Shown here: in pieces, positions 12,721 through 25,515 of the stretch
How positions within the stretch are numbered: position 1 is the stretch's first letter
Layout: every line of letters starts with the position of its first letter
Program-made: the position numbers and the translations under genes
Notes under the pieces: model-generated
The model's input: only the letters and a program-made list of their open reading frames with translations
What the model was told of the DNA's origin: nothing
The model's database searches: none
Assembly (NCBI GenBank): GCA_017654935.2
Contig: CM065686.1
Coordinates: forward strand, 24,017,335 to 24,081,334
Direction: 5' to 3'
DNA: 64,000 nucleotides
From: Phymorhynchus buccinoides
Lineage: Eukaryota > Mollusca > Gastropoda > Neogastropoda > Raphitomidae

Positions 12721-14180
12721 ACGGTTAAGACGAACCCTATCCCTAAACCTAACCACCCCCCCCTAGGACTGCAGTACACCGTTATTTGTCACAGTTGGGT
12801 GCGTTGCTGGGTCCTCTTAGAGGTGGGGTTGGGGAGTAGCTAGGTGAGAAAGTGAAGGCCGAAAGGATGACTAAATGGACGAAAGACAGCGGTAAAAAGC
12901 ACAACAAAGAGAGGAACCGAGAAAGGCAGGGGTGCACGCGGGACGTTCCAGGGCGTTAAACCAGGTAAGGCAGCCGAAATCGGGTAGGTTGGGATAGTAA
13001 AATGCGGTTTGAATAAAAAAAAAAGAAGCAGCGCACAAAGCGGCACGGTGCCCAAAGACTCGAGGTTCACGCTGGTACAAGACTAGACTAAACAACGGCG
13101 GCCAAACGGCTGCGGGACGAGAACCGCACACGGAGAGTGATAGACATTTAAGGGGCCGCGCAGCGGCCACCGCAACGTGATTATGTTTGTTTCTGCTTCA
13201 TTTCAAAAAAAAGCGGCCCAGGGGTCTCCTTTGACTGATGCAGAAGTGAGTCTCCAACGGGTCATAAGGTATCAGCACGGCGGATGGGTAGAGGGCACAT
13301 AGAAGCGGCGAAGGGAAACCAAGGCAACTGGGTACGGGCCGCGCACGGGCACTACCGGAGGCGACGACGGGGCGAGAATATAAACCAGCCGGGCCCAGGC
13401 ACTTCGCCACACTTAACCCGTGCACGAAAGGAGTTGGCAAATGGCCCCCCCCCCCCCCTGGCGGCCCGCATCCGCACACAAAGGGCAGCCCAAACAAAAT
13501 GTGGGCCCGCGCGGGCACGCGCTCGCCAGGGGGCAACCCAGTGCCCGGACCCTCGTGACGAGAATCCTAAGACCGAAGACCTTACACTGACTGGTGCCGC
13601 CATGTGTGAGACACCCCCCCGGACGATGAGCGCCAGAAGAACCCTGCCCGGCTGTGAAGGATCAAAAGAACAAGGAACGGGGCGAGGCCGCACCGCGGGA
13701 ATGGACGGGGGGCTAGGGGGGGGGTGGGGACAATGGAAGCTTTAGTAACATAGAACATAAAATATGGATCCATCATCAGAGAACAAGTAAAGCGCTGACC
13801 CCAGTGGCGAGGGAGGAGGGTGCGAAAGTGAGACTTGCGAAGATGGAGGTTTGTAGGATGTTCAGATGACTGTAGTGGACGCATAAGGTGATACGTTGGG
13901 GCCCACCGGAAACCCCTCGCCTTGATATGACTGATAAATTAGAACTGAATACAAAAGCGGAGGGGGGAAAGGGGGGGCCCATATACGGCCCGGGAGCCTA
14001 ACATAACGGTAGGTATTATCTATTTGGGGGGAACACAGGGGAATAGCCTTCTGTGTGGAAAGAAGAATATACATACAGATAAATGCTCCATCAATATCGC
14101 CTGCTTTATTTTAAAAAAGAAGTATAATTGAGTACAGTATGGTTTTTTTGCACAATGACTGCATTCTAATATGGTGCATT
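12721..14180. other. Mixed-composition intergenic stretch
   Basis: T content is intermediate (13,740-14,180 is close to normal). It includes a C run at about 13,445-13,460 and a short CCCTAAACC-like string near 12,727 that is not repeated. I see no gene. Confidence 0.4.
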
Positions 14181-14197
14181 GTTGCTTATGGCTAGTG

Positions 14198-14660
14198 CAA
14201 ACCTGTCTCGGGCCAAGCGTATACCTGACCCACAAAACGCTGTACTTGACTGGGCCCTTGCAGTGGACTGGTATTTGCGTGAGTCGGGGGACTGGCCAAA
14301 CCTTTCCGCGGCCAAGCGGTGCGACCACAAACCTGGACGGGACGAGCCCGTTACAGTGTGTTGCTTGTTATTATGTCACGACGCAGGACGCACCTGGCTG
14401 CTAGCAAGCTGTCCTGCCACAAACGCTGTCGTTGACGTGGACCCGTACAGTGGGGGCTTGGGAGGGAGGGCGACGACGCGCGTGTACGGGCAAACTTGTC
14501 TCGGCCAAGCTGGTGCTGATCACAAGCGCGGACGGGGGACGAGCCTTACGTGGTGGGTGCGGGGGGTATTGTCGACCCGTCAGGGGACGGTCAGACCTTG
14601 TCCTCGGACGACGGGGGCGGCCACAAACGCTGGAACTGGGAGGAGCCCGGCCTCTTCGAA
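14198..14660. repeat. Degenerate tandem repeat, about 97-bp period, about 5 copies
   Basis: A shared word series (CCTGTCTCGGGCCAAGC, then ACCACAAACGCTG, then GAGCCCGTACAGTG with substitutions) recurs near 14,198, 14,298, 14,394, 14,489 and 14,590, so the period is 96 to 101 bp. Copies are diverged by substitutions and indels, and the later ones are poorer in T. A 203-codon plus frame covers it but has no recognisable domain. Confidence 0.6.
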
Positions 14661-15640
14661 CGTCGAAAACGAGAACGACCACTGCGCTGTCACATCGTCG
14701 ATACGTGTGCAAGGCGGGAGAGGGGAGGGAAGCAGCGCCCAATCGGCCCGCAAAACAATGGGCCCGGACGCCGCACAGGAAAGGGCCTAGAGCAAGAGGC
14801 ACAGGCAAGGGGAAAGAAGGTGCGTATGCATCTGACCCCCTGTAACGGCTGTGAGAGGCCGGAAAGGCTATACGGCAGAGACCCCCAAGGGTGGCCCTGG
14901 ACCCTGGAATATGCCCAGCTGTCAGGGGGAGAGTGGCAGGAGGCCTGTGGGGGAGGAACACGCAGGGGGGTAAGGAACAGGAATAGATTGTTGGTGTTCT
15001 TCAAGTAGTACCGCGAAAGAAGACACCTTAGACCGACCTGACCCTTTGCACCGCCACCCGCATTTGCACGCAGCATTTAACACACCCATGTCCTATTAAG
15101 CATCAATCACGGGCTGTTGCCAACGACCTATCTCGGAGTTGGCTGTAAGGCGAGCCTGCGTGAAATATCACAGAATTCCAAGATACGAGACAGATGGTTT
15201 GTGGCCTACCCAGTAAGCTGAATGATTTTTTTGTGGCGGAAAAAGGGCTGCGGATGAAGGGTTAAAGAATAACAGGCGAAGGGGTCAGACTCAGCCGTAC
15301 GGCGACCCCTAATCAGCATGGTAGGCCTTTTTGTTGTGTGGGACTTGATGGGCGGGATAGAATATCGGGATTGGGTGTAAGCTACGTGGGACAGTTTTTC
15401 TGTTCAGATATCGATAACACCAGGGTCATGTCAAGCAGAAGTATTGTGATTGATAAACAGAGGCATACGAGGGCAGCAACAAGCCGCACGGGCGGGGGAC
15501 GGTAGGGACACATCCGAGGCTATGCACCCCCAGTCAAATTGGGAAGGGGATTCTGTCGACAGGGGGCAAGGGCGCTGGCCACAGTGAAACAAAAGATGAA
15601 AAGACAACATCAGCAGTTGTTCTCCATGCACAAGAGGGCG
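14661..15640. other. Intergenic sequence, no gene seen
   Basis: Composition recovers towards normal between 15,000 and 15,640. No ORF with coding character, no RNA gene and no repeat recognised. Confidence 0.35.
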
Positions 15641-18600
15641 GGAGGACAGTCTTTAACATCGAATTGTCGGGAAAGGAGGGGGAACGGGGGGCGGGGCAAA
15701 CCAGACAGATAGCTGACGGGGGGAGGGAGCTCAGTGCGACCGGGGGAAGGGGGAACGAGGTGGGGGAGTGCTGGGCGGGATTGGCAGGAAAAGAGGCGGG
15801 CCGAAGGACAATGTTCCTCAGCGACATGACCTCAGTGTAGGAGGCAGGGCGACGGCAAGAGCTGATCGACTTCACAGAGGGTGGGGTGCGGCTGCGGCTG
15901 GGGGGGGTGCCGAGCGGCATAAGAGGGGGGGTGAAACAGGTTGCCGATGCGGCAGAAGTTTGCAACGTGACTTGATGGACCAACCTGACCGCTGAAAGGA
16001 GGCACAACAGGTTGGTAGAAAAGCAGCATCAGAAGGGGGGGTCGAGGACCTGTCAGTGAACGAAAGCAGGTTGGGGGGGGGGGGGGGGGGGGACAAAGGA
16101 CAGAATTCATAAGACGGAAGAGGGGGGGAGGGGCGGAAGCTTGGCGGCGAAGCAAGAGGGGGACGCACGAAGGTGGGGACAGGACGTGGGGGGAAAAGCC
16201 GCAAAATGGCTGGGAATGGAGGGAGGCGGGGGAACGGGGGGAAGAGAGCGGGTAAACGGAAGCGCAAGAGCGCAAGGTGCGCAGGCCCTCCAGGAACGAT
16301 GGGGGGGAAAGGGAAGAGAGAAGGCGGAACAACGCACGAAGGGGGGGCGCAGGCCCGCAAGGAGCGAGGGCCAGGCGGGAATGGCGGCCGGGGCGGTGGC
16401 AGGCTACGGGCTGAGCAAGGGGGAGCCAAAGAGGGGGGCCCACCGGAGCCGCCCCTCGCAGACGGGAGCCGGCGGGCCGACCGGCAGCTACGGAGAACGG
16501 CCGCTGCGCGACGGCACAAAGAGAAAGCAGAAGAGAGCAAAGGGGGGTCATAGAAGCAGAGGGACAGGGGGAAGGCCGGGGACCGCAAGGAGCCCAAGCG
16601 CGTGGACAGCGAGGAGGCAACGATACAACAAAAACACAGCAAGAAGGAAACCAAAAGACACAGAGAGAAGACAACAACGCCGCTCGCTCGCGCGCTCGCG
16701 CGCGGCGGCGCTCGCCGCGCGCCGCTCGCACACCACAGACACACACACACTACACACACATGGAGCGACACCCGACGCGTTCATAAGCCCCAGGAAGGAA
16801 CGAATAAAGATAAGAGGAAGAAAGAAGGCGTAGGAGCGCGGAAGCGGCTAAGCACGCATGCCGGGGCACTCACCAAGGCGGACAAGCAGGTCGAACGACG
16901 GAGGGCACGGATCCGCACGAGACAGAGCCGACAATGAAACAGCAGGGAAAAGAGGAGACAAGGGGAGAGGGGGGGAGGGCCGAGGGGCCGGAGGCAGAGA
17001 GCGCCCGGACACGGACAGACGACAGGTAGGAGCGGGTGCAGAACGCAAGGGAGCGGGGCGCCCCAGACGGGAAAAAGGCAGGACGGGTCGGCAGGAAGGG
17101 GTGGGGCAGGGGGGGGGGCACGGCGGAAGGAAGGAATGGGAGGGAACCCGCGGCGGCGCGCGGGGCTCGCAAGCACCGCGGAAGAAGCCGAACCAAGACC
17201 ACGCCGGACAAAAGGGGGGGGGGCAGAAAAATGAAGAAAAGAAAAGACGCGACCAGATGGGGGGGGGGGGGGGGGGGGGAAGGGGGCCGGAGAGGGCGAG
17301 GGCAAATAGGGCAGGAGGGGAGGGGAGGCAGGCGCCCCAAAAAAGCAAGGGCCAAAGGGAGAGCGCAACGCAGCACGAGTCAGGCACGGCCGACGGGGGA
17401 GACGGGGGAACGAAAACAAGGAAAGGGGAAAGGAAGCAAAAGCAGCACCACCCGGGCACGGCACAGCGGAGACAGAGAGGGAAACAAAAAAGGGAAGGGG
17501 GCAGGCGGGAGCAACAGAGGCAAGAAACAAGAAGGAGACCGAGGGAAAAGCGGAAAAGGCCGAGGGCGGAACACGACGGCCAAAGCGAAGCGAGCGAACA
17601 AACACAACGCCGCGGAAGAGGGCAGAAGACACGCAGGACGAAGCACGGCACGACGCAGAGGCCCAGGGAAAAAAGAGACGAGGCCGCGGCGGGCCGCGCA
17701 AGGAGGCGCGGGCAGCAGCCCAGAGGGGAAAAAGAGCGAAAAGCGGAAGCGGGCACAAGGGCAAAATCAGACGGGCAAACAAGCGGACGAACCGGGGAAA
17801 GCAACAGGACAAGGGAGCCAGAGCGAAACCGAGCGAAGCGCGCACGGGACGCCAGGGATAAAACAAGGAAGCGCCCACACCGCCACGGGAAGCCGTACGC
17901 GCCCGATGGGGGAAGACGGCCGAGCAAGTGGGGGAACGGCAACGGGACCGGCACCGAACAAAAGGGACAGGCAGAGGGGAGGCGGGGGAAAGGGGCCACG
18001 GGCACACAGGAAGGGGAGAGGGGGGGGGCAAGGGCGCAGAACACGCCAGAAGGCCAAAAAGGGCACACGGGGCACACGGGCAGGGGAAAGACGGGAAAGG
18101 GGAACAGCGAGCCGCAAAACAGGGCAGCGGGGGGGGCGGGAGCAGGCCACGCAGGGAGACGCAACCGGGGACAGCCCGAGGGGGCCAAGAAGGAGAGGAG
18201 GGGACGAAGCAAAGACGCGACGAAAAAAAGGCCAAAGAGAAAAAACCCCGACAGGGCTGCCGAAGAAAAGCGGGGAAAGGAGGCAGGAAAGGCCGGGCGC
18301 GCCAGGGCCGGGCGGGGCAAGCGCGAAGCGGGAGGCCGCCAAGCGGGCGGAAGGCAGCGACAACAACCCGGTGGACGACGCTCGGGGAAGCGACCACCCG
18401 CAGGGACCGGGGGGGGAACAGAGCGGGGAAGAGGAACACGGCCGCGAAAAGGCACGGACACCAGACAGGGGGGGGGGGGGAAACCCGGCGGGCGGCGGCG
18501 AGACGGAGGCAAGACACCGGGTCCCGGAAAAGGAAGGCCCCGGCCAGGGGGGGAGAAAAGAGGCGAGAACGGAGGGAAAGCCAAAACCACGGAGGGGGAC

Positions 18601-21600
18601 GGGAAAAAAAACCACGAGACGGGGAGAGAGGGGGGGAGGAAAAGGCGGCAAAGGACGGGGGGGGTAAGGACCCCCCAACCAAGTCCGAGGGGGAAAGACC
18701 CAAAGCCAGTAGGATATGGCCCAGGGGGTGGGCAGGAGAAGAAGTGAGGACTGGGCTGAACGGGGGCGGGCGACGCGGCCAGGGAAAACCTCGGGCACCC
18801 CCCCAAGGGAAACAGGGGTCCGGAACGGGGGAAGGCGGAAAAGAAGGGGGGGCGGGAGTTAAGCGGCAGCATAGCGGAAGGCCCGAAGAAAGGCGCTGTA
18901 AGTGAGAGCAGGCCGGGGGGGACAGAGGGGGCGGGCAAGAAAGGCGGCAAAGGGGAGAACGAGCACACACGGCACCCAGGCAGGGGGCAAGGCCGGGCAC
19001 GGACGACAGAAGAACGCGGAGGGGCGCGACAGAGCGGAGGAAGGGAAAGACCGAACAGGCAGGAAGCGGAGGAGCCCACAGCCAGCACCCACAGGACGCA
19101 GGGAGCCCACACGCCCAAGAAGCCGCCGCCAAGGCACCAGGGGAGAGGCACGGGCGGGAACCAAGAGCGCCAGCACAACAAGGGCGGCAGGGACTCGCAG
19201 ACTTGCAGGGGACAGGGGGCGGGGGCGGGAGGGAGGGACCTCGGGAAAGGGAGGAGGAGGCAGGGACCGACGGGGCACGGGGCAGGGAAAAGGTAAAAGG
19301 GCACAGCAGGACGAAAAGGGAGCATAAAAGGAGAAAGGAAAAAAAAGGAAGTAACAAAAGGAACGGGGCCGGGCGGAAACCGCGGAGGGAAGGGAGCACT
19401 TGCAGGCCACGGAAGAGCGCGCGAGCGCCAGAGTCTGGGTCCAAAGAGGAGAAACACGAGAGGGGGGGGAGGGTAGGGGAAGAGCCAGGGGGCAGCACCG
19501 GGAGCAGAACAGATGGGCCCCCCAGGGCGCAGGGGAGTCGCCAAAACAGGGGGCCGGCAGGAGCTCAGAGCGTGGCGCCGAAGAATAACGACCACTGTCC
19601 GACGCCGAGAATCGGGGGAAAAGGGGGTTGAAAAAGGAGAGAGGGCCAGAGGCAAAAGAGGGGAAGACGCAACAAAAACAACAACAAAGAAAGAGGACAG
19701 GAGAAGAGGGACAAAGCAACAGAACGGCCAGAAGGGGACGAGGAGTCAAAGACCCCGCGGAGCCCCCAGGGGGCGGGCCCCAGGAAAAGGAAAAAACCGC
19801 AGAGCAAGTAGAGAAGCAAAGGAAGAACAGGGCAGCGGGCAGGAGGAACACAAAGAGGCCAGGATCAACGGAGAAAAGGGCTCAGGCACGAAGGCGCAAG
19901 GAGACCGGACGGGAACGGCGCGAGGACAGAAACCAAAAGGGAAAAAGCAGGGAGGGGGAGCGGGGTGAGGGGGGGGGGGGAAGGGGTAGAGAGGGGAGGG
20001 AGAAAGGAGAGACAAACAGGAAGGGGGGCGGGGAAGGGGAAGAGAAGAGGTGCGGAGCGGGGGATGGGGGAGCGGGGGGAGGGGAGGAACGAGCGGGGGG
20101 AGCGGGAGCTGGAAGCAGGCAGCGGCAAAAGAGGGGGGGGGAGAGGACTGGAAGCGCGTGGGGGCAGGCAAGAGGCGGCACAAGGGCAGAGTCGCAGGGC
20201 CAAGGGCGGAAAGAGACAACAAGGCAAGAGACGGGGTGAAGCGAAGGGAGCGGGCGCAGAGGAAGCGGCGCGGGGCAGGAGAGGAGGGGGGGGGGGGGGG
20301 AAAAGGAGCGGGAAGCAAAAGAAGCAAACACGGGGGAAAAGAAACACCAGGGGGGGGGGGCGGGGGAAAAGGGGGCCCACTGAGGGGGGGTGGCCCGGAG
20401 CGCGGACAGCAACCAGAACAACCCAAAGGGCAAGCGGGCGGCCTGAAAGGGGAGGGCACCAGGCGGGCACAACAAGGGGGGGGGGAGGGGGGGGGTCCCT
20501 CGGGGGCGGGAACGCAGGAACAAGAAATAGAAGACGACAGGAAGGAGAAAGGAAGGAAGGGGATGCACGGACGGGACGGGGTCCGGGGAAGATGCGGCGA
20601 CAAGCACCAGGGCACAGAGAGCGGACGCAAGCGCGCAGACGCCAGACGCCGCAGGGGGCGAACCGCCGAGCGAGAAAGAAGGAGGGCAGGGAAAGGGCGG
20701 CCCCAGGGGCCAAAGAACAAGGAGCGAAAAAAGGCACGCGGGCCAAACACACAAAACAGGAACCCCGGACGCGCAGAAACAGAAGAGGAGGGCCGGAGGG
20801 GAAAACCGGCAGAGGCAAGCGAGAAGGGGGGAGATAAGCTGGCCTCCGGACGGGGCGAACCAAAAACCACGGCCAACGAGGAGACAGCAAGCAGCGAACA
20901 GAGGAAAGGCGGCCAGCAAACGCGCAGGGGCCAAGAAGCTGACAAGGGCAGGGCAGCAGGGAGAAGAGAGAAGGGCAAGCGAAGCGGAAAAGCGCGGCCG
21001 GGGGGACGGGAAGGAGAGAGACGACCGGCGGGGCGGCAAAGCGCACCTGGGGAGACCCCCAGAACGAAGGCAAGGGAGAAAGAGGACGGGACCGCGCCGC
21101 CGATGCCAAGCACAAGCTGGGCCGGGGGAACAACACAAACCGGCTAAGAGGAAGATACAGCAGCAAGGAGAGGAACAGGGGAGGCAGCACAGGGCAGGAG
21201 GAACAAGGCACCGGGCGAGGGCACCAAGAGCCAAGGAGCGACGGCGGAGCGCGGGGGGGCGAACGACAGGGGGGACAACTCGGGTAGGAACCACAACGCA
21301 GGAGCGGACGACGGCATCTACGACGGCAGTGCAGACAAGACGCGAAACCAAGCACGGGGGAATAGAAAGAAAAGGCGGCCAAACAGAAAGAAGGAGGAGA
21401 GAGAGAAAGGGAAGGCAGAGCGGCGAAGCGAGACACGGAAGCACGGTACGCATAGGCAACGGAGAAGCCAACAAGCCGAACACTCAGGGACGGCGGGCCG
21501 GGCCAACTACACAGCTCAGAATGGATGTCAGACGATGGGACAAGGCAGCAGAAGGCGAGGAGGCAGGGTACGGGTGCCGCAAAGACGCAAGAGGAAGAGA

Positions 21601-22560
21601 GCCAGAGCAAGGGGGAAAAGCCCCAGGGCAAGGACAGGGCCAAGGCACCCCCGGAGAAGGGAAGGCTAAGAGAGGACAACGGGATAGCCGAGGAAGCAGA
21701 GGGGAAACCAAGCAGCAGGTGGCAAACGGATGGGCCCGAACAGGGGGGCCCAGACGGGGTCTTCGCCCGCCCACCCCGGGAACTCTCTGTCGAGGCTTGC
21801 ACCGGAGCAGCACCCGCCTGTCCGGGGCCGTGGCAACACGCGGCCGGAGCCTTTATGGGGGGGCCATGGCGGCGAGGGGACCACCCAAGAGGCCACGGCG
21901 GCCGGGGCCGGTAAAAACCCAGGCCCTGCTAAGGAGGAGAGGGCGCGCGAGTGCACGGTGCGGGGAGCGGGCGGTGGCGCAGAGGAGTCTTCGGTGGCGG
22001 GGAGCAAAGAGGCGGGGCCCCCGCAGTGCTATCTGCCGTGGGGGGGGGGAGCGGCGTGCGCACTCGGCGGGCAGGGGCAGGAAATAGCGCGGGAGGCAGA
22101 AGCAGGGCCGGACGGCCGGACGACGGGCACCCCAAGGGGGCGCAGAGGGGAGGACGGGTAGGCACCGGAAGAGCCCGGCAGAGAAGCCGGAGGGGACGGG
22201 GGAGGACCGGGCGCAAAAACCGGCCGGACGGGGGAAGGGGGGGGGCACCGGGGGGGGGCAGCCAAAAGCGCAGAGCAAAAGGGGCCGCCGCCACACCCGC
22301 CATAACCCCAACGCCACCCAACCACAGAGCGACGGCAGCCGCCAAGGCGAGCAAGGAGGCAAAGCATGGCCTTCCCTCTTGCCAAGAGCAGGGGACGAAA
22401 GAACCCCCGACGGGTAAGCGGGGAAACGGAGCGCGACCGGAGCGGCAGGCGGCCCCGAACAACCGATGGCGGCGGGCGCAACCGGGGAGCCGGGACAGGG
22501 GAGCTGTTGCAGCTACGTGTACGGGACCGGGACCCGCGGGAAGGAGGACAACCTGAGGTT
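15641..22560. other. Extreme T-depleted block
   Basis: The most T-poor part of the window: 17,461-17,520, 19,681-19,740 and 20,281-20,340 contain no T at all, and poly-G runs of 10 to 25 are common (about 16,073-16,091 and 17,260-17,278). Minus-strand frames of 905, 935 and 645 codons and plus frames of 629 and 543 codons overlap one another almost completely. They are low-complexity (Pro/Ser/Leu/Phe/Cys or Arg/Gly/Lys/Glu) and are explained by the loss of T, which removes stops on both strands. Not annotated as genes. Confidence 0.75.
16678..16765. repeat. (CG/CT)n tract followed by (AC)n
   Basis: 16,678-16,729 alternates C with G or T (pieces such as CGCTCGCTCGCGCGCTCGCG), then passes directly into (AC)n at 16,730-16,760. 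A (CG)n microsatellite is very unusual in animal DNA. If G here stands for an original T, the tract is an ordinary (CT)n-(AC)n compound microsatellite, like the one at 59,001-59,254 in good sequence. Confidence 0.6.
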
Positions 22561-24960
22561 GCCCGTACCGTAGCCATGGTGAGCGGCCCGGCCACCCGGG
22601 AGACCCCTGCGGCCTTACGGCTTGCCTTTCGTGCTCTGGCCCTGTCCCCCAACCATGCCCGTGGTGCGCGCGACGCCGAACTGAGCTTGAAAGCAGGCAG
22701 AGTTGCGGCACCACGCAATAAGCTGCGAGCAGGCAAAGCGCCGGCATGGCGAGAATGAGCCAAGGGGGTCGCATGAACAGTGACTGAGTCAGGGAGTCAA
22801 AGGCATGGGGCCGACGGGGCGACGGAGCAAGAGGCGACGCAAGGCCGGGTGTGACCCCACGATCATTTCAGCACTATCAGCCGAGTCACAACGAGCTTGG
22901 GCGGAGGCGACCACCGAGGGAAGAGGGGGGGCAAGGGACCCGCGGCCGAATGAGGCGACGAGACGCCGGCTTAGAGGTTAGACCGGACACGGGAAAAATC
23001 GCCGGCGGAAGTTAACTGGAATCAAAGAAGTCACGGGCAGAACGGGCCGGGGCGGCACCCCCTTTGCGTGGGGACGAGGCCAACAGAGGGAAGACCGAAG
23101 CACACAGTCAACCAGACATACGGAACGGGACGGCGGCAAGACCGCAACACAGAAAACCGGCAAGGAGAATCAATGATGCACTACCCACCGAATAATAGTC
23201 CAAGCACAGCACAAGACCGGAACCCACGAGGAGGACACCGGGGAGGCGAGAGGAGGAGAACACTGGTTCTAAACACATTACGAGTATAAAACATGGCGCC
23301 CCAAGTGACATGGTATCTGACTTAAATACCGCGAGGAAGACGGCACACAGGGCGGACTCGGCATATCCCACGGCAACCGTGCCAAGGAGTTAGCTTGAAT
23401 GTGGCGATGGCGGGGGGAAAAGGGCGTGGCTCCCAGGGAAAGTAACGCAGGCGAGTCAACGGAGGAATAGATAGATAATATGTGAGAGAGAGTAGGAGTG
23501 AAGCAACAGGCGCCGATGTCCGTCGTCAGGTCCTTTGGGACTGCTGGAGTGGACACAGTAGAAAGAACCGACCGCAGCAGGCAGGGGGCCGGCTCCGACA
23601 CCAGCGGGAGGCGAAAGCGATTAGGATTTTCTCGATTAAGCTCTGGATTTTTAACGCAAGGTCTGGGTGACGGGCGAGCGGGGAGTGAGTATTTTGAACA
23701 GGAGGGAAACCAAAAAACGGGAGCGGGGTGGAACCTGGTTTTTTAGCCCGGTTGGAGGCGTGGTAGAGGCACGTGGTGCAGCCGACAGCCGGGGGGCGAC
23801 GGGCGAGTAGTTTATCTGATTCTGAAGCTTATCAATGGCGCTAGGAAAAGACTGCGATACCGTTGCTCGAGATGCACATGTTTTTGTACCCTGTGGCACA
23901 AGGGCTTGCGACAGGCCATGGGAAGCGATAGCGGAGCGCCGTGCACACAACGAAAAAGCGCGGGGCGCGGGAGGAGTGGGACGTGAATACTCAAAATATT
24001 ATTACCCAAAAGAGGGAACAAACAATTGAACGGGGGAAGGCCAAATACGCACGAGGCCGGCACAGCAGCGTGGGAGCCAATCGCGAGCGATATGCACGAC
24101 CACTGCTCGGACCTGCACACGGAAGGTCGGGCCTGGGCCCCGTGGGGGACAACTGGGACAGCCGGCGACAGCGGGCCGGCGATGGGCACCGTGCGAAAAG
24201 CCGTGCAAGGGCCCGACTGATCGGTCCGCACTCAGCAGCAGTTGGCCACGGGTGGGACGGGACCGCCAGGACACGGACTAACGGCCAGAAGGCATCGTGG
24301 GCATGGGCGTTCGGAACCAAGGACGGGACAGCGGATCCGGAGCAGGGTCGCAGTTGGTGTACACGAAGGGTGGCGGGCACTTAGGGCTGCAGCATCATGG
24401 CCGGCGTATGAGCGCCCGGGGGGTGGCCCCCACAGGGGGCGCACCACTGCACCCGCCGCGTGTGGGGACCACGTGGTCCCCTGGTGCAGGTGACACAGTG
24501 TAGACACCGGCTGACAGCCCGGGAACAATACCCAACCGCCGTGCCCGCTGTCACCCTTGGCCTCTCCCCACGCACAGACCGGCCACACCGTGGGCCCCCA
24601 GGGCCACAGCACACAGCGGGGCAGTACCTACCCAGACTGGGAGGAGAGGGGAAAACAACTAACACACCACACATACACACACACCGCGCACAAGCACCCC
24701 ACACGCGTGACCCGGGCCAAGCAGCAGCGTGATGAAGAGACTAACGCCCCGAGGCGGCAGTTTAGCAGCAGGGGCAGGCAATCAATTGAGGGCGGGCAGT
24801 ACAGCCGTGTATGTACCCCGAATCCTCCACCGGTGGAACACTTGATCCAAAACGCGCTTCTTGTGGGAATGACTGGTGAAAGAGCCTGCCCTTTGGTACA
24901 GAGAGGACTTCACTACTCGCTGCGATGCACTGTGGGGCTAGTCTCCGTTTGGAATGGCCG
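22561..24960. other. Transition zone with partly restored T content
   Basis: T content rises from left to right. 23,280-23,950 and 24,760-24,960 look nearly normal, while 24,000-24,700 is GC-rich with CAC-rich patches. No protein domain is seen in any frame and no gene is supported. Confidence 0.4.
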
Positions 24961-25011
24961 GTGAAGGATCATGACAGCCTGAACTTTGTACATCCCGGTC
25001 GCGGCGGGGCG

Positions 25012-25515
25012 TCACGGCCGTTCTGGTCCGTCGTGTCCGTTGCATGAGACACGCACAACAGCTGATACGTATTCTAGCTGACCACGGGAACAGGTTGGAC
25101 CAGAGAACTCTATTGTTTGGTGTTCGTAGATGCCCAGATGGGCGAAGAACTGCTGCCCCACCTCTTGTCCTGGCCCTCCCCCTACCCTAGCTGGCCTATC
25201 TTCTCTCTCGCCTACCTCCTGTTCACTTTCTGTACTATCTGTGTCACTGATATCTGCTACAGCGTCTTCTTAGTCTACTCTATCGTCTGCTATTTCTATG
25301 TCAGGCTCAACTTGCAGCAAATTTTCGTTGTCTGCCCCCTCCTTCGAAGACGAAGAAGATGATTTAGACTTTGAATTAGAGTCCTTCCTAGAACTAGACG
25401 AAGAAGATGAGGCAGGTACCAAGAGAAACTTTCCCTTGTCATCTCTACCTTGCTTAGGCGTAACAGACGCCGAAGAGACAGGAACAGGAGTGACCGCGGG
25501 GTCGACAGAAGACAT
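25012..25515 (-). pseudogene. Acidic, Ser-rich N-terminal ORF with an in-frame stop
   Basis: On the minus strand an open frame begins with ATG at 25,515 (MSSVDPAVTPVPVSS...), passes a Ser/Lys/Arg low-complexity patch (several SSSSSS runs, residues about 38-62) and an acidic tail, and meets TAA at 25,270-25,272. The same frame then stays open to 25,012 for another 85 codons and is again acidic (DISDTDSTESEQEVGER). Continuity of frame and composition across the TAA suggests one coding unit broken by a nonsense change or base error, rather than two ORFs. Ser-rich and acidic N-termini precede the catalytic part in several DNA-transposon proteins, and this one lies just upstream on the same strand of the truncated DUF7869 ORF, but I cannot name the family. 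An ATG 34 codons further upstream (25,617) gives a less convincing start. Confidence 0.4.

Noticed and set aside
12721..12760. CCCTAAACC-like words suggesting a telomeric repeat
   Set aside because: Only two or three imperfect, non-tandem occurrences; not a telomere array.
16781..19655. Overlapping minus-strand frames of 905 and 935 codons that could be read as giant Pro/Ser-rich proteins
   Set aside because: They lie in sequence almost lacking T, overlap each other and plus-strand frames of over 500 codons, have no domain, and vanish as soon as T is assumed lost. Composition explains them fully.
25117..25362. Hydrophobic plus-strand frame of 81 codons that could be a membrane protein
   Set aside because: Antisense of the acidic minus-strand frame; hydrophobicity is the complement of Asp/Glu codons.
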